The notes: a model not told the origin generated them from the sequence alone. A stretch of 64,000 nucleotides of DNA from Mycobacterium sp. E1214 (GCF_001666755.1 NZ_LZJC01000111.1:18849-82848); one strand, 5' to 3'. Positions 25,846 through 38,931 are shown, counted from the stretch's first letter. Program-made: numbers and translations.

Positions 25846-25871
25846 ATCCGCTAGCGCTGGCGCTAGCGGAT
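25846..25871. promoter_or_regulatory. 12-bp perfect inverted repeat upstream of smc
   Basis: The arms ATCCGCTAGCGC (25846-25857) and GCGCTAGCGGAT (25860-25871) are fully complementary with only TG between. It lies 148 bp before the smc ATG and 65 bp after the acyP stop. No T-run follows, so it is either an intrinsic terminator of the I-shaped mycobacterial kind or a dimer-binding site. A looser outer pair (CCCCAGTCAC near 25800 and GTGACTGATGGGG near 25900) surrounds it. Confidence 0.6.
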
Positions 25872-26018
25872 CGGGAAAGGCATCAGCACCCCAGAATCCG
25901 TGACTGATGGGGCTGCTGTGACCCCTGCGTCGAGCCTCCGTCACCGGCCGGTTTTCGACAGCTTCGACACCCCGCAGTGCGGCTGGCCCCGGCGATTTCA
26001 GCGGTAGTCTGGCTCGCC

Positions 26019-29000
26019 ATGTACCTCAAGAGTCTGACGCTGAAGGGCTTCAAGTCCTTCGCTTCGCCGACGACTCTGCGGTTCGAACCGGGCATCACCG
26101 CGGTGGTCGGGCCCAACGGGTCGGGCAAATCCAACGTGGTCGACGCCCTGGCGTGGGTGATGGGGGAACAGGGCGCCAAGACCCTGCGCGGCGGCAAGAT
26201 GGAAGACGTCATTTTCGCCGGCACCTCCTCGCGCGCCCCGCTGGGCCGGGCCGAGGTCACCGTGACCATCGACAATTCCGACAACGCGCTGCCGATCGAA
26301 TACTCCGAGGTGTCGATCACCAGGCGGATGTTCCGCGACGGCGCCAGCGAATACGAAATCAACGGCAGCGGTTGCCGTTTGATGGACGTGCAGGAACTGC
26401 TGAGCGACTCCGGCATCGGCCGCGAGATGCACGTGATCGTCGGGCAGGGCAAGCTCGACGAGATCTTGCAGTCGCGGCCCGAAGATCGCCGCGCGTTCAT
26501 CGAGGAAGCCGCGGGCGTCCTCAAGCACCGCAAGCGCAAGGAAAAGGCGCTCCGCAAACTCGACTCCATGCAGGCGAACCTGGCCCGCCTGACCGACCTC
26601 ACCACCGAACTGCGCCGCCAGCTCAAGCCGTTGGGCCGCCAGGCCGAGGTGGCCCGTCGCGCGCAGACCATCCAGGCCGACCTTCGCGACGCCCGGCTGC
26701 GGCTGGCCGCCGACGACCTGGTCAACCGGCAGACCGAACGGGACGCCATCTTCGAGGCCGAGGCCGCCATGCGCCGCGAGCACGAGCAGGCCGCCGCCCG
26801 GCTGGCCGTCGCGTCCGCGGAACTGACCGAACACGAGGCGGCGGTGGCCGAGCTGTCGGTGCGGGCGGAGTCGGTGCAGCACACCTGGTTCGCGCTATCG
26901 GCGCTGTCCGAGCGCGTGGCCGCCACGGTCCGCATCGCCAACGAGCGCGCCCAGCACCTCGACGTGGAACCGCCGGCTCGCCGCGACACCGACCCGGACG
27001 CCCTGGAGGCCGAGGCCGAGCGCGTCGCCGTCGCCGAGCAGCAGCTGGTGGCGGAGCTGGCCGGCGCCCGCAGCCGCCTGGAGGCCGCCCGCGCCGACTT
27101 GGCCGAGCGCGAGCGCGAGGCCGCCGAGGCCGACCGCGCGCATTTAGCCGCCGTGCGCGCCGAGGCCGACCGGCGCGAGGGTCTGGCGCGGCTGGCCGGC
27201 CAGGTGGAGACCATGCGCGCCCGCGTCGAGTCGATCGACGACAGCGTCGCCCGCCTGTCCGAACGCATCGAACGGGCCGCCGCCCGTGCCCAACAGGCAC
27301 GCGCGGAATTCGAGACCGTGCAGGGCCGCGTCGGGGAGCTCGACCAGGGCGAGATGGGGCTCGACGAGCACCACGAACGCACGGTGTCGGCGCTGCGGTT
27401 GGCCGACCAGCGCGTCGCCGAACTGCAGTCCGCCGAGCGCGACGCCGAACGCCAGGTGGCGTCCCTGCGGGCCCGCATCGAGGCGCTGTCGATGGGCCTC
27501 GAGCGCAAGGACGGCGCGGCTTGGCTCACCGAAAATCATTCGGGCGGTGGGCTTTTGGGGCCGGTCGCCAAGCTGGTCAAGGTCCGGCCCGGCTACGAGG
27601 CGGCGCTGGCCGCGGTGCTGGGCGCGGCGGCCGACGCGCTGGCCGCCGAGACGTTCGGCGCGGCCCGGTCCGCGGTCGCCGCCCTGAAGCAGGCCGACGG
27701 CGGCCGCGCGGCGCTGGTCCTGGGCGACTGGCCGGTGCACGACCCCGCGGCGCAGGGTGCGCCGCCCGCCGGCGCGCACTGGGCGCTGGACCTGATCGAG
27801 GCGCCGGCCCGGCTGCGCGGGGCGGTCACGGCCATGCTGTCCGGCGTCGCGGTCGTCGACGACCTGGACCAGGCGCTGGCGCTGATCGGCGCGCAGCCCC
27901 GCCTGCGCGCGGTCACCCTCGACGGCGACCTGGTGGGCGCGGGCTGGGTGAGCGGCGGCTCCGACCGCAAGCTGTCCACGCTGGAGGTCGCGTCCGCGAT
28001 CGACAAGGCCAGCGCCGAGTTGGCCGCCGCCGAGGCGCAGGTCGCCCAGCTCAGCGCGGCGCTCTCCGGCGCGCTGACCGAGCAGGCCGCCCGCCAGGAC
28101 TCGGCGGAGCAGGCGCTGGCCGCCCTCAACGAGTCCGACACCGAGATCTCGGCGATGTACGAGCAGCTCGGCCGGCTCGGGCAGGAGGCCCGCACGTCGC
28201 ACGACGAGTGGAACGCGCTGCTGCGGCAGCGCGAGGAGCTGGAGTCCGGCCGCGCCCAGACCGTCGACGAGGTCACCGCGCTGGAGACCCGGCTGCGCAA
28301 CGCGCAGGACACCGAGCACGTCCAGGCCGAGGAGCCGACCCACGCCGAGGTGCGCCAGCGGATCGCCGCGGCCGCCGAGGCCGCCCGCGGCGTGGAGGTG
28401 GAGGCGCGGCTGGCAGTGCGCACCGCGGAGGAACGCGCCAACGCGGTGCGCGGCCGGGCGGATTCGCTGCGCCGCGCGGCCGTCGCGGAGCGCGAGGCCC
28501 GGCTGCGCGCCCAGCAGGCGCGCGAGGCGCGGCTGCGGGCGGCGGCCGTGGCGGCGGCGGTGGCCGACGCCGGGCGGCTGCTGGGGCAGCGGCTGAACCG
28601 GGTGGTCGACGCGGCCGCCGGGATCCGCGACGCGCTCACCGCTCAGCGTCAGCAACGGTCCGCGGCCCTGGGAACGGTGCGCGACGAGGTCAACGCGCTG
28701 ACCGCCCGGGTGGCCAAGCTCACCGACTCGCTGCACCGCGACGAGGTGGCCAACGCGCAGGCGGCGCTGCGCATCGAGCAGCTCGAGCAGATGGCGCTGG
28801 AGCAGTTCGGCATGGCGCCGGCAGACCTGGTCGCCGAATACGGCCCGCACGTGCCGCTGCCGCCCACCGAGCTGGAGCTGGCCGAGTTCGAGCAGGCCCG
28901 CGAGCGCGGCGAGCAGGTGGTCGCCCCCGCGCCGATGCCGTACGACCGCGCCGCCCAGGAACGCCGCGCCAAACGGGCCGAGCGTGAGCTGGGCGAGCTG

Positions 29001-29621
29001 GGCCGGGTCAACCCGCTGGCGCTCGAGGAGTTCGCGGCGCTCGAGGAGCGCTACAACTTTCTGTCCACCCAGCTCGAGGACGTCAAGGCCGCCCGCAAGG
29101 ACCTGCTCGACGTCGTCGCCGACGTCGACGCCCGCATCCTGCAGGTGTTCAGCGACGCCTTCGTCGACGTCGAGCGGGAATTCCGGGAAGTCTTTACGGT
29201 GCTGTTCCCCGGCGGCGAGGGCCGGCTGCGGCTGACCAACCCCGACGACATGCTCACCACCGGCATCGAGGTGGAGGCGCGGCCCCCGGGCAAGAAGGTC
29301 ACCCGGCTCTCGCTGCTGTCCGGCGGGGAGAAGGCCCTGACCGCGGTGGCCATGCTGGTGGCGATCTTCCGCGCCCGGCCGTCGCCGTTCTACATCATGG
29401 ACGAGGTGGAGGCCGCGCTCGACGACACCAACCTGCGGCGGCTGATCAGCCTGTTCGAGCTGCTGCGGGCGCGCTCTCAGCTGCTCATTATCACCCACCA
29501 GAAGCCGACGATGGAGGTCGCCGACGCGCTGTACGGGGTGACCATGCAGGGCGACGGCATCACCGCGGTGATCTCCCAGCGCATGCGCGGCCAGCAGGTG
29601 GAGCAGCTGGTCGCCCCCTGA
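26019..29621 (+). CDS. smc: Chromosome segregation ATPase SMC
   Basis: A 1200-residue condensin subunit. The N-terminal ATPase half has [19 protein letters not shown] near residue 32; two long coiled coils (about 165-500 and 675-1030, rich in Ala/Glu/Arg) flank a hinge near 510-660; the C-terminal half has the ABC signature [15 protein letters not shown] near 1105 and Walker [14 protein letters not shown] near 1125. The ATG at 26019 gives the usual [15 protein letters not shown] start. ftsY follows 29 bp on. ScpA/ScpB are not in the window. Confidence 0.97.
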   Translation: MYLKSLTLKGFKSFASPTTLRFEPGITAVVGPNGSGKSNVVDALAWVMGEQGAKTLRGGKMEDVIFAGTSSRAPLGRAEVTVTIDNSDNALPIEYSEVSITRRMFRDGASEYEINGSGCRLMDVQELLSDSGIGREMHVIVGQGKLDEILQSRPEDRRAFIEEAAGVLKHRKRKEKALRKLDSMQANLARLTDLTTELRRQLKPLGRQAEVARRAQTIQADLRDARLRLAADDLVNRQTERDAIFEAEAAMRREHEQAAARLAVASAELTEHEAAVAELSVRAESVQHTWFALSALSERVAATVRIANERAQHLDVEPPARRDTDPDALEAEAERVAVAEQQLVAELAGARSRLEAARADLAEREREAAEADRAHLAAVRAEADRREGLARLAGQVETMRARVESIDDSVARLSERIERAAARAQQARAEFETVQGRVGELDQGEMGLDEHHERTVSALRLADQRVAELQSAERDAERQVASLRARIEALSMGLERKDGAAWLTENHSGGGLLGPVAKLVKVRPGYEAALAAVLGAAADALAAETFGAARSAVAALKQADGGRAALVLGDWPVHDPAAQGAPPAGAHWALDLIEAPARLRGAVTAMLSGVAVVDDLDQALALIGAQPRLRAVTLDGDLVGAGWVSGGSDRKLSTLEVASAIDKASAELAAAEAQVAQLSAALSGALTEQAARQDSAEQALAALNESDTEISAMYEQLGRLGQEARTSHDEWNALLRQREELESGRAQTVDEVTALETRLRNAQDTEHVQAEEPTHAEVRQRIAAAAEAARGVEVEARLAVRTAEERANAVRGRADSLRRAAVAEREARLRAQQAREARLRAAAVAAAVADAGRLLGQRLNRVVDAAAGIRDALTAQRQQRSAALGTVRDEVNALTARVAKLTDSLHRDEVANAQAALRIEQLEQMALEQFGMAPADLVAEYGPHVPLPPTELELAEFEQARERGEQVVAPAPMPYDRAAQERRAKRAERELGELGRVNPLALEEFAALEERYNFLSTQLEDVKAARKDLLDVVADVDARILQVFSDAFVDVEREFREVFTVLFPGGEGRLRLTNPDDMLTTGIEVEARPPGKKVTRLSLLSGGEKALTAVAMLVAIFRARPSPFYIMDEVEAALDDTNLRRLISLFELLRARSQLLIITHQKPTMEVADALYGVTMQGDGITAVISQRMRGQQVEQLVAP

Positions 29622-29650
29622 TCAGTCGGCACCGGGCCGCTTGAAACAAT

Positions 29651-30979
29651 GTGAGCGTGTCCCAAGGTCTTTGGATCGCCGTCGCGGTCGTCGTCGCCCT
29701 GGTCGTCATCATCGCGCTGGTCCTGGGCCTGCTGCGGTATCGCCGGCGGCGCATCAGCTTCTCCGAGCGGCCGCAGCCGGGCGCCCTCGACCGCTCCGGC
29801 GGCTACACCGCGTCGTCGGGGATCACGTTCACCCAGACCCCGACGGACCGGCTCGACACCAGTGGCCTGCCCGCGGTAGGCGACGACGCCACCGTTCCGC
29901 GGGACGCGCCACGGCGCACCATCTCCGAAGTCGAACTGCCCGAGCCGCCCGTCGTACCGGCACCCGAGGCCCCGGAGGCCCCGCCGGTCCCGGAAGCCCC
30001 GCCCGTCGCGGAGGCCCCGCCCGTCGCGGCCCCGCCGGCGCCCGAGATCGAGGAGATCGCGCCGGCCGAGGGCCGGTTGGAGCGGTTGCGCGGCCGGCTG
30101 GCCCGCTCGCAGAACGCGCTCGGGCGCAGCATGCTGGGGCTGATCGGCGGCGGTGACCTCGACGAAGACGCCTGGCAGGACGTCGAGGACACGCTGCTGG
30201 TCGCCGACCTCGGGCCGGTGGTCACCGCCTCGATCATCGGCGCGCTGCGGGAGCGACTGGCCAGCAGCGACGTGCGCACCGAGGCCGACGCCAAGGCCGT
30301 GCTGCGCGACGTGCTGATCAAGGAGCTGCAGCCGGGCATGGACAGGTCCATTCGCGCGCTGCCGCACGCCGATCACCCGTCGGTGCTGCTGATCGTCGGT
30401 GTGAACGGCACCGGCAAGACCACCACCGTCGGCAAGCTGGCCCGCGTGCTGGTCGCCGACGGTCGGCGCGTGGTGCTCGGCGCCGCCGACACCTTCCGCG
30501 CCGCGGCCGCCGACCAGCTGCAGACGTGGGCGTTCCGCGTGGGCGCCGAGGTGGTGCGCGGCGCCGAGGGTGCCGATCCGGCGGCCGTCGCGTTCGACGC
30601 CGTCGACAAGGGCATCGACGCCGGCGCCGACGTCGTGCTCATCGACACCGCCGGGCGGCTGCACACCAAGGTCGGGCTGATGGACGAGCTCGACAAAGTT
30701 AAGCGCGTGGTAACACGTCGCGCCGCCGTCGACGAGGTCCTGCTGGTGCTCGACGCCACCATTGGGCAGAACGGGTTGGCCCAGGCAAGGGTTTTCGCCG
30801 ACGTCGTCGAGATCACCGGTGTCGTGCTCACCAAGTTGGACGGAACGGCCAAGGGGGGCATCGTCTTTCGCGTCCAACAGGAACTCGGGGTGCCGGTGAA
30901 ACTCGTCGGGCTCGGCGAAGGGCCCGACGATTTGGCGCCGTTCGAGCCGGCCGCCTTCGTCGACGCGCTCCTGGAATGA
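29651..30979 (+). CDS. ftsY: Signal recognition particle receptor FtsY
   Basis: A 442-residue SRP receptor GTPase. One N-terminal membrane segment (about residues 6-28) and basic RYRRRR are followed by a Pro/Ala/Glu-rich linker with PEAPPV-like repeats (about 95-140). Then come the N domain and G domain: GVNGTGKTTTVGKLA near 250, DTFRAAAADQL, DTAGRLHTK and TKLDGTAKGG. It receives ribosome-nascent chains from Ffh, encoded 6 kb away. The linker makes it longer than the 422 residues I recall for M. tuberculosis. Confidence 0.97.
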   Translation: MSVSQGLWIAVAVVVALVVIIALVLGLLRYRRRRISFSERPQPGALDRSGGYTASSGITFTQTPTDRLDTSGLPAVGDDATVPRDAPRRTISEVELPEPPVVPAPEAPEAPPVPEAPPVAEAPPVAAPPAPEIEEIAPAEGRLERLRGRLARSQNALGRSMLGLIGGGDLDEDAWQDVEDTLLVADLGPVVTASIIGALRERLASSDVRTEADAKAVLRDVLIKELQPGMDRSIRALPHADHPSVLLIVGVNGTGKTTTVGKLARVLVADGRRVVLGAADTFRAAAADQLQTWAFRVGAEVVRGAEGADPAAVAFDAVDKGIDAGADVVLIDTAGRLHTKVGLMDELDKVKRVVTRRAAVDEVLLVLDATIGQNGLAQARVFADVVEITGVVLTKLDGTAKGGIVFRVQQELGVPVKLVGLGEGPDDLAPFEPAAFVDALLE

Positions 30980-31004
30980 AAGCCCTTACACGGCACACGC
31001 GACG

Positions 31005-31042
31005 TTAATCCTCACGAAACATGGTTGCTTCATTGCAGAAAC
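31005..31042. promoter_or_regulatory. GlnR-box-like site upstream of amt-glnB-glnD
   Basis: Two GAAAC half-sites at 31016-31020 and 31038-31042 are exactly 22 bp apart, the period of the actinobacterial GlnR consensus gTnAc-n6-GaAAc-n6 repeated twice. The other half-sites, TTAAT (31005) and GCTTC (31027), are degenerate but at the right spacing. The site lies 81-118 bp before the amt start. GlnR control of this operon under nitrogen limitation is known in M. smegmatis. Confidence 0.6.
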
Positions 31043-31122
31043 AACCATTGCGCAAGGTTCTGGATCAGGCCATCAGGCATGTGTCTGACGGCCATTTCAG
31101 GGCCGACCGGAGGTGAAAGCGA

Positions 31123-32894
<1,772 letters not shown>

Positions 32895-32939
32895 CGGCCG
32901 TCGCGCATTGCTGAGTCGACCCGGGCGGGCCGGGAGGGA

Positions 32940-35432
32940 ATGACCACCAACGCTCCCGACCCGTCCGGGACTCCAACGGGAACAGAAAGCGCCGGCACGG
33001 CAGTCGATTTGGCTGCCGCCCGGCGTCAACTGTTGTCCGATTGCGTCACGCTGCACGCCGCCGAGCTACGGCACGCCTGGCTGGACCTGCACGAAACGTG
33101 GCTCACCGCCAAGGCCGCCGAGATCGGCATCGACGACGACAGTGGCCTGGCCATCGTCGGGGTGGGCGGCCTGGGCCGCCGCGAGTTGCTCCCGTACTCC
33201 GATCTGGACTTGATGTTGTTGCACGACAACAAACCTCGGGAGGAACTGAGCCAGGTCGCCGACCGCATGTGGTATCCGTTGTGGGACGCCAACGTTCGGC
33301 TCGACCACAGCGTGCGCACCGTCTCGGGCGCGCTCGACGTCGCCAACGCCGACATGATCGCGGCCCTGGGCATGCTCGACGCCCGCCACATCGTCGGTGA
33401 CGCCCGGCTCTCCGAGGAACTGATCGCCGGCGCACGACGCCAGTGGCGCAGCGCAATTCGCTCGCGGATGGGTGAGCTGGTCGACATGACGCAGGCCCGC
33501 TGGCAGCGTTGCGGGCGGATCGCGCAACGGGCCGAGCCGGATTTGAAGACCGGCTGCGGCGGCCTGCGCGACGTGCAGCTGCTCGACGCGCTGGGCGTGG
33601 CCCAGCTGATCGACCGGCGCGGCATGGGCCGCCCGGAGACGCCCGGCGGCTCCCTCGACGAGGCGCACCTGACGATCCTCGACGTGCGCACCGAGCTGCA
33701 TCGGGTGTCGGGCCGCGGTCGCGACCAGCTGCTGGCTCAATACGCCGACGAGATCAGCGCCGCCCTGCACATCGGCGACCGCTTCGACCTGGCGCGCAAG
33801 ATCTCCGACGCCGGCCGCACCATCGCCTACCACGCCGCGACGGGGCTGCGGACCGCCGAGAACGCGCTGCCCCGCCGCGGCGTCTCGGCGCTGGTGCGCC
33901 GCCCCAAGCGCCGGCCCCTCGACGAGGGCGTCGTCGAATACGCCGGAGAGATCGTGCTGGCCCGCGACGCCCACCCGGAGAGCGACCCCGGCCTGGTGCT
34001 GCGGGTGGCCGCCGCGTCCGCCGACACCGGCCTGCCGATCGGGGCCGCGACGCTGTCCCGCCTGGCCGCCAGCGTCCCGGACCTGCCCACGCCGTGGCCG
34101 CGGGAGGCGCTCGACGACCTGCTGGTCGTGTTGCTGGCCGGGCCGACGATGGTGGGCACCGTCGAAGCGCTCGACCGCACCGGGCTGTGGGGCCGGCTGC
34201 TGCCGGAGTGGGACGCCGTGCGCGACCTGCCGCCGCGCGACGTCTCGCACAAGTGGACCGTGGACCGCCACATCGTCGAAACCGCCGTCAACGCAGCGCC
34301 GTTGACCACCCGCGTCGCCCGGTCCGACCTGCTCGCGCTGGGCGCGCTGCTGCATGACATCGGCAAGGGCCGCGGCGTGGACCACTGCGTGCTCGGGGCG
34401 GAGCTGGTGGTGCCGATCGGGGAGCGGCTGGGGCTGGCGCCCCAGGACGTCGCCACGCTGGCCGGCATGGTCCGTCATCACCTGCTGTTGCCCGTGACGG
34501 CCACCCGCAGCGACCTCAATGACCCCAAGACCATCGAGGGCGTCGCCGAGGCGCTGGGCGGCGACCCGCAACTGCTGGAACTGCTGCACGCGCTGGCGGA
34601 GGCGGATTCGAAAGCGACCGGCCCCGGGGTGTGGAGCGAATGGAAGGCGTCGCTCATCGAGGACCTGGTGCGCCGGTGCCGGTTGGTGATGGCCGGTGAT
34701 CCGCTGCCCGAAGCCGAACCCAGTGCGCCGCAATATGTTTCGCTGGCCGCCGACGGCGGTGTGCACGTCGCGATCGAGCCGGGCGCCAGCGAGCGGGTGC
34801 ACGTGGTGATGGTGGCGCCCGACCAGCGGGCCCTGGTGTCCAAGGCCGCCGCGGTGCTGGCGCTCAATTCGGTGCGCATCCATTCGGCGTCGGCAACCAC
34901 CCACGAGGGCGCCGCGATCGTCGAATTCGTCGCGTCGCCGTTGTTCGGCGCGCCCCCGGACACCGGGCTGCTGCGTCAGCAGTTCATGCAAGCGCTCAGC
35001 GGCGACCTCGACGTGCTGGGGTCGCTGGAGAAGCGCGACGCCGACGCGGTGAGCGCCGCGACGGCGCGGGCCGGCGAGGTGCAGGTCGGGGTGCCCGTCA
35101 CCCGGTCGACGGCGCCGCCGCGCATCCTGTGGGTGGATACGGCCTCCGCCGACGGCCTGATCCTCGAGGTGCGGGCCATGGACCGGCTGGGGTTGCTGGC
35201 GCTGCTCACCCGGGCCCTGGAGCGCGCTGGCGCCGACATCGTCTGGGCCAAGGTCAACACGTTCGGGTCGACGGCCGCCGACGTGTTCTGCGTGACGGTG
35301 CACGTCGACACCGCGGCGGCTCGGCAGATCGGGGACCCCGACACCGCGGCGCGGGTCGCGGTCGAGCAGAGCCTGCTCAGCGTCCTGGGCGGGCCGTCGG
35401 TCGAGGTGCTCGAGGAACCCGTCGGCGACTGA
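32940..35432 (+). CDS. glnD: PII (adenylyl/uridylyl) transferase GlnD
   Basis: An 830-residue bifunctional enzyme modifying and demodifying PII. Domains in order: nucleotidyltransferase with [20 protein letters not shown] near residue 72; an HD hydrolase domain with [13 protein letters not shown] and [13 protein letters not shown] near residue 470; two C-terminal ACT domains (about 610-690 and 735-815) that sense glutamine. ATG follows GGAGGGA. It completes amt-glnB-glnD and converges with the helicase gene, with 3 bp between the stop codons. Confidence 0.95.
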   Translation: MTTNAPDPSGTPTGTESAGTAVDLAAARRQLLSDCVTLHAAELRHAWLDLHETWLTAKAAEIGIDDDSGLAIVGVGGLGRRELLPYSDLDLMLLHDNKPREELSQVADRMWYPLWDANVRLDHSVRTVSGALDVANADMIAALGMLDARHIVGDARLSEELIAGARRQWRSAIRSRMGELVDMTQARWQRCGRIAQRAEPDLKTGCGGLRDVQLLDALGVAQLIDRRGMGRPETPGGSLDEAHLTILDVRTELHRVSGRGRDQLLAQYADEISAALHIGDRFDLARKISDAGRTIAYHAATGLRTAENALPRRGVSALVRRPKRRPLDEGVVEYAGEIVLARDAHPESDPGLVLRVAAASADTGLPIGAATLSRLAASVPDLPTPWPREALDDLLVVLLAGPTMVGTVEALDRTGLWGRLLPEWDAVRDLPPRDVSHKWTVDRHIVETAVNAAPLTTRVARSDLLALGALLHDIGKGRGVDHCVLGAELVVPIGERLGLAPQDVATLAGMVRHHLLLPVTATRSDLNDPKTIEGVAEALGGDPQLLELLHALAEADSKATGPGVWSEWKASLIEDLVRRCRLVMAGDPLPEAEPSAPQYVSLAADGGVHVAIEPGASERVHVVMVAPDQRALVSKAAAVLALNSVRIHSASATTHEGAAIVEFVASPLFGAPPDTGLLRQQFMQALSGDLDVLGSLEKRDADAVSAATARAGEVQVGVPVTRSTAPPRILWVDTASADGLILEVRAMDRLGLLALLTRALERAGADIVWAKVNTFGSTAADVFCVTVHVDTAAARQIGDPDTAARVAVEQSLLSVLGGPSVEVLEEPVGD

Positions 35433-35435
35433 CGG

Positions 35436-37169
35436 CTACGCGTGCTCGGCGTTGAGCTGGCGCACGGCGTCGATGCGGGCGCGTAGCTGGTCGCGGGTCG
35501 CCGCCGCGATCGGCGGGCCGCCGCAGCGGCGCCGCAGCTCGTTGTGGATCCAGCCGTGCGGTTTGCCGGTGCGGTGATGCGCGACCGAGACCAGGGAGTT
35601 GAGTTCGCGCCGCAGGTCGCGCAGCTGGCCGTGCACGGTGGCCGGCGCGGGCGGCGCCGCCGTGCCCGCCGCGGCCCGGCGCTGCAGCTGCTCGTCCTGG
35701 CGGCGGTGCAGCAGGGCGCGCATCTGGTCGGCGTCCAGCAGCCCCGGGATGCCGAGGTAGTCCGCCTCCTCCTCACTGCCCGCCGGGGTGGCCGTGCCGA
35801 ACGACGATCCGTCGAAGATCACCTGGTCCAGCTCCGCGTCGGCGCCGAGCGCGGTGAAGCTCTTGTCCTCGTCGCCCTGCTCGTCCTGCGTCCGCGTCGC
35901 GGGGTCGCCGTCCAGGGGATCGCCCTCGGGCCGGTGCGGTTCGCCGAGCACGTGGTTGCGCTGGGCCTCCAGCTCGCTGGCGAGCTGGAGCAGGTTGGGC
36001 ACCGAGGGCACGAAGATGCTCGCGGTCTCGCCGGGGCGGCGCGACCGCACGAACCGGCCGATGGCCTGGGCGAAGAACAGCGGCGTCGACGCGCTGGTCG
36101 CGTAGATCCCCACCGAGAGCCGGGGCACGTCGACGCCCTCGGAGACCATCCGCACCGCGACCAGCCAGCGGCCGGTGCTGGCGGCGAACTCGCTGATCCG
36201 GCCGGACGAGCCGGGGTCGTCCGACAGCACGAGCGTCGGGGTCTCGCCGGTGAGGGTGGTCAGCAGCGTCGCGTACGCGCGGGCCGCGGTCTGGTCGGAG
36301 GCGATGATCATGCCCCCGGCGTCGGGCACGTGCTCGCGCAGCTGGCGCAACCGGCGGTCGGCCGCCGCGATCACGGCCGGCATCCACTGGCCGGCGGGAT
36401 CGAGCGCGGTGCGCCACGCCCGCGCTGTCTGCTCGGCCGACAGCGGCTCGCCCAGCCGGGCGGCGTGCTCCTCGCCGGCGCTGTCGCGCCACCGCGCCTC
36501 GCCGGAGTAGGCGAGGAACACCACCGGGCGCACCACCCCGTCGGCGAGGGCCTCGGCGTAGCCGTAGGTGTGGTCGGCGCGGGAGCGCCGCACCCCGTCG
36601 GCGCCGGCCTCGTAGGTGACGAACGGGATGGGGCTGTCGTCGCTGCGGAACGGCGTACCCGTCAGCGCCAGCCGCCGGGTGGCGTCGCCGAACGCCTCCC
36701 GGATGGCGTCGCCCCAGCTCTTGGCGTCGCCGCCGTGGTGGATCTCGTCGAAGATCACCAGCGTCTTGCGGTTCTCGGTGCGCACCCGGTGCAGCGTCGG
36801 GTGCGAGGCGACCTGCGCGTAGGTGACCATCACGCCGTGGTACTCGCCCGACTTCAGCGCCTGGGAGTTGGAGAACTTCGGGTCCAGCGCGATGCCGTGC
36901 CGGGCCGCGGCCTGGGCCCACTGCACCTTGAGGTGCTCGGTGGGCACCACGACGGTGATCTGCTCGACGGTCCTCTGGCTGAGCAACTCGGCCGCCACCC
37001 GCAACGCGAACGTGGTCTTGCCGGAGCCCGGGGTGGCGACGGCGAGGAAGTCGCGCGGCCCGCCGCTCAGGTACTTCACCAGCGCCCGACGCTGCCAGCC
37101 GCGCAGCGCGCCGCCGCTCTGGGCGCTGCTGTGCTCGGCCGGTGGCTGCGTGTGGCTGACCAATTGCAC
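35436..37169 (-). CDS. SF2 DEAD/DEAH-box helicase-like protein (Rv2917-like)
   Basis: A 577-residue protein with a type-III-restriction/ERCC3-like helicase core: Walker A ATPGSGKTTFA near residue 48, DEIHHGGDAKSWG (DEIH box) near 140, LTGTPFRSDD motif III, and a helicase C domain with VRMVSEGVDVPRLSVG and QAIGRFVRSRR near 365-390. The C-terminal 150 residues have no recognised domain. Single-gene and conserved at this place in mycobacteria; substrate unknown, nucleic acid unwinding or remodelling likely. It converges with glnD and is divergent from ffh. Confidence 0.9.
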   Translation of the reverse strand: MQLVSHTQPPAEHSSAQSGGALRGWQRRALVKYLSGGPRDFLAVATPGSGKTTFALRVAAELLSQRTVEQITVVVPTEHLKVQWAQAAARHGIALDPKFSNSQALKSGEYHGVMVTYAQVASHPTLHRVRTENRKTLVIFDEIHHGGDAKSWGDAIREAFGDATRRLALTGTPFRSDDSPIPFVTYEAGADGVRRSRADHTYGYAEALADGVVRPVVFLAYSGEARWRDSAGEEHAARLGEPLSAEQTARAWRTALDPAGQWMPAVIAAADRRLRQLREHVPDAGGMIIASDQTAARAYATLLTTLTGETPTLVLSDDPGSSGRISEFAASTGRWLVAVRMVSEGVDVPRLSVGIYATSASTPLFFAQAIGRFVRSRRPGETASIFVPSVPNLLQLASELEAQRNHVLGEPHRPEGDPLDGDPATRTQDEQGDEDKSFTALGADAELDQVIFDGSSFGTATPAGSEEEADYLGIPGLLDADQMRALLHRRQDEQLQRRAAAGTAAPPAPATVHGQLRDLRRELNSLVSVAHHRTGKPHGWIHNELRRRCGGPPIAAATRDQLRARIDAVRQLNAEHA

Positions 37170-37362
37170 CGGCGCAGTTCCCCCCGTAGTTGCTTGTCGA
37201 CGCGATCGGTTAAGTGGCGGACGTGAAATCTAGCACGCCAACGCTTTTCGGGGCAGTAGCGACTCGAACCGATTAGCGCGCCGGGGCCAGCCGGTCGCGG
37301 GCGTCGAGCCACCCACGGATCGCCGGGGGCGCTCGCACGCGCACTACCACTAGGCTGGCGTG

Positions 37363-38925
37363 GTGTTTGAATCGCTGTCCGACCGGTTGACCGGTGCCCT
37401 GACGGGCCTACGCGGCAAGGGTCGACTGACCGACGCCGACATCGACGCCACCACCCGCGAGATCCGGCTGGCGCTGCTGGAAGCCGACGTCTCGCTGCCC
37501 GTCGTGCGGGCCTTCGTCGCCCGGATCAAGGAGCGCGCCAAGGGCGCCGAGGTCTCCGCCGCCCTCAACCCGGCGCAACAGGTTGTCAAGATCGTCAACG
37601 AAGAGCTGATCGGGATCCTGGGCGGCGAGACCCGCCGGCTGGCGTTCGCCAAGACGCCGCCGACCGTCATCATGCTCGCCGGTCTACAGGGTTCCGGTAA
37701 GACCTCGCTGGCCGGAAAGCTTGCGGCCTGGCTGCGCGGCCAGGGGCACACGCCGCTGCTGGTGGCCTGCGACCTGCAGCGGCCCGCCGCGGTCAACCAG
37801 CTGCAGGTCGTCGGCGAGCGCGCCGGGGTGCCGGTGTTCGCGCCGCACCCGGGGGAGTCGCCGGGCTCGGGACCGGGTGACCCCGTGGCCGTGGCGGCCG
37901 CCGGCCTGGCGGAGGCCCGCGCGAAGCACCACGACGTCGTCATCGTCGACACCGCCGGGCGCCTGGGCATCGACGACGAGCTGATGGCCCAGGCCGCGGC
38001 CATCCGCGACGCCGTCGACCCCGACGAGGTCCTCTTCGTCCTCGACGCGATGATCGGCCAGGACGCCGTCACCACCGCCGAGGCGTTCCGCGAGGGCGTC
38101 GGGTTCACCGGTGTGGTGCTGACCAAGCTCGACGGCGACGCCCGCGGTGGCGCCGCGCTGTCGGTCCGCGAGGTGACCGGCGTGCCCATCCTGTTCGCCT
38201 CCACCGGCGAAAAACAGGAGGACTTCGACGTCTTCCACCCCGACCGGATGGCCAGCCGCATCCTGGGCATGGGCGACGTGCTGAGCCTGATCGAGCAGGC
38301 CGAGCAGGTCTTCGACGCCGAGCAGGCCGAGGCCGCCGCCGCCAAGATCGGCAGCGGCGAGCTGACGCTGGAGGACTTCCTGGAGCAGATGCTGACCATC
38401 CGCAAGATGGGACCTATCGGCAACCTGCTGGGCATGCTGCCCGGCGCCGGCCAGATGAAGGACGCGCTGGCCCAGGTCGACGACCGCCAGCTCGACCGGC
38501 TGCAGGCCATTATCCGCGGCATGACGCCCGAGGAGCGGGCCGACCCGAAGATCATCAACGCCTCGCGGCGGCTGCGCATCGCCAACGGCTCCGGCGTCAC
38601 GGTGTCCGAGGTCAACCAACTGGTCGACCGCTTCTTCGAGGCCCGCAAGATGATGTCGTCGATGCTCGGCGGCATGGGCATCCCCGGCCTGGGCCGCAAG
38701 TCGGCGACGCGAAAAGCCAAGGGCGCGAAGGGCAAGAAGGGCAAGAAGGGCGGCCGGGGCCCGACCCCGCCCAAGGTCCGCAACCCGCTGGGGCCCGGGA
38801 TGCCGGGCGTGCCGGCGGGCTTCCCGGACCTGTCGCAGATGCCGCAGGGCCTCAACGAGCTGCCGCCGGGCCTGGCCGACTTCGACCTGTCCAAGCTCAA
38901 GTTCCCGGGCAACCCCGGAAAGTAG
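37363..38925 (+). CDS. ffh: Signal recognition particle protein Ffh (SRP54)
   Basis: A 520-residue SRP GTPase. The N domain is followed by the G domain (GLQGSGKTSLAGKLA near 107, DTAGRLGID, TKLDGDARGG), then the M domain (about 325-430) with MGPIGNLLGMLPGAGQMKD and the RNA-binding IINASRRLRIANGSGV. A Lys/Gly-rich stretch and a Gly/Pro/Met-rich tail end in LADFDLSKLKFPG. GTGs at 37360 and 37363 are both possible; the second gives the standard MFESLSDRL start. It works with FtsY, upstream in the window. Confidence 0.97.
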   Translation: MFESLSDRLTGALTGLRGKGRLTDADIDATTREIRLALLEADVSLPVVRAFVARIKERAKGAEVSAALNPAQQVVKIVNEELIGILGGETRRLAFAKTPPTVIMLAGLQGSGKTSLAGKLAAWLRGQGHTPLLVACDLQRPAAVNQLQVVGERAGVPVFAPHPGESPGSGPGDPVAVAAAGLAEARAKHHDVVIVDTAGRLGIDDELMAQAAAIRDAVDPDEVLFVLDAMIGQDAVTTAEAFREGVGFTGVVLTKLDGDARGGAALSVREVTGVPILFASTGEKQEDFDVFHPDRMASRILGMGDVLSLIEQAEQVFDAEQAEAAAAKIGSGELTLEDFLEQMLTIRKMGPIGNLLGMLPGAGQMKDALAQVDDRQLDRLQAIIRGMTPEERADPKIINASRRLRIANGSGVTVSEVNQLVDRFFEARKMMSSMLGGMGIPGLGRKSATRKAKGAKGKKGKKGGRGPTPPKVRNPLGPGMPGVPAGFPDLSQMPQGLNELPPGLADFDLSKLKFPGNPGK

Positions 38926-38931
38926 CGCGCC

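Noticed and set aside
37232..37290. tRNA T-loop-like string GGTTCGAGTC on the minus strand between the helicase and ffh
   Set aside because: The flanking bases do not pair as a T-stem, and no anticodon or acceptor arms are found at the right distances.
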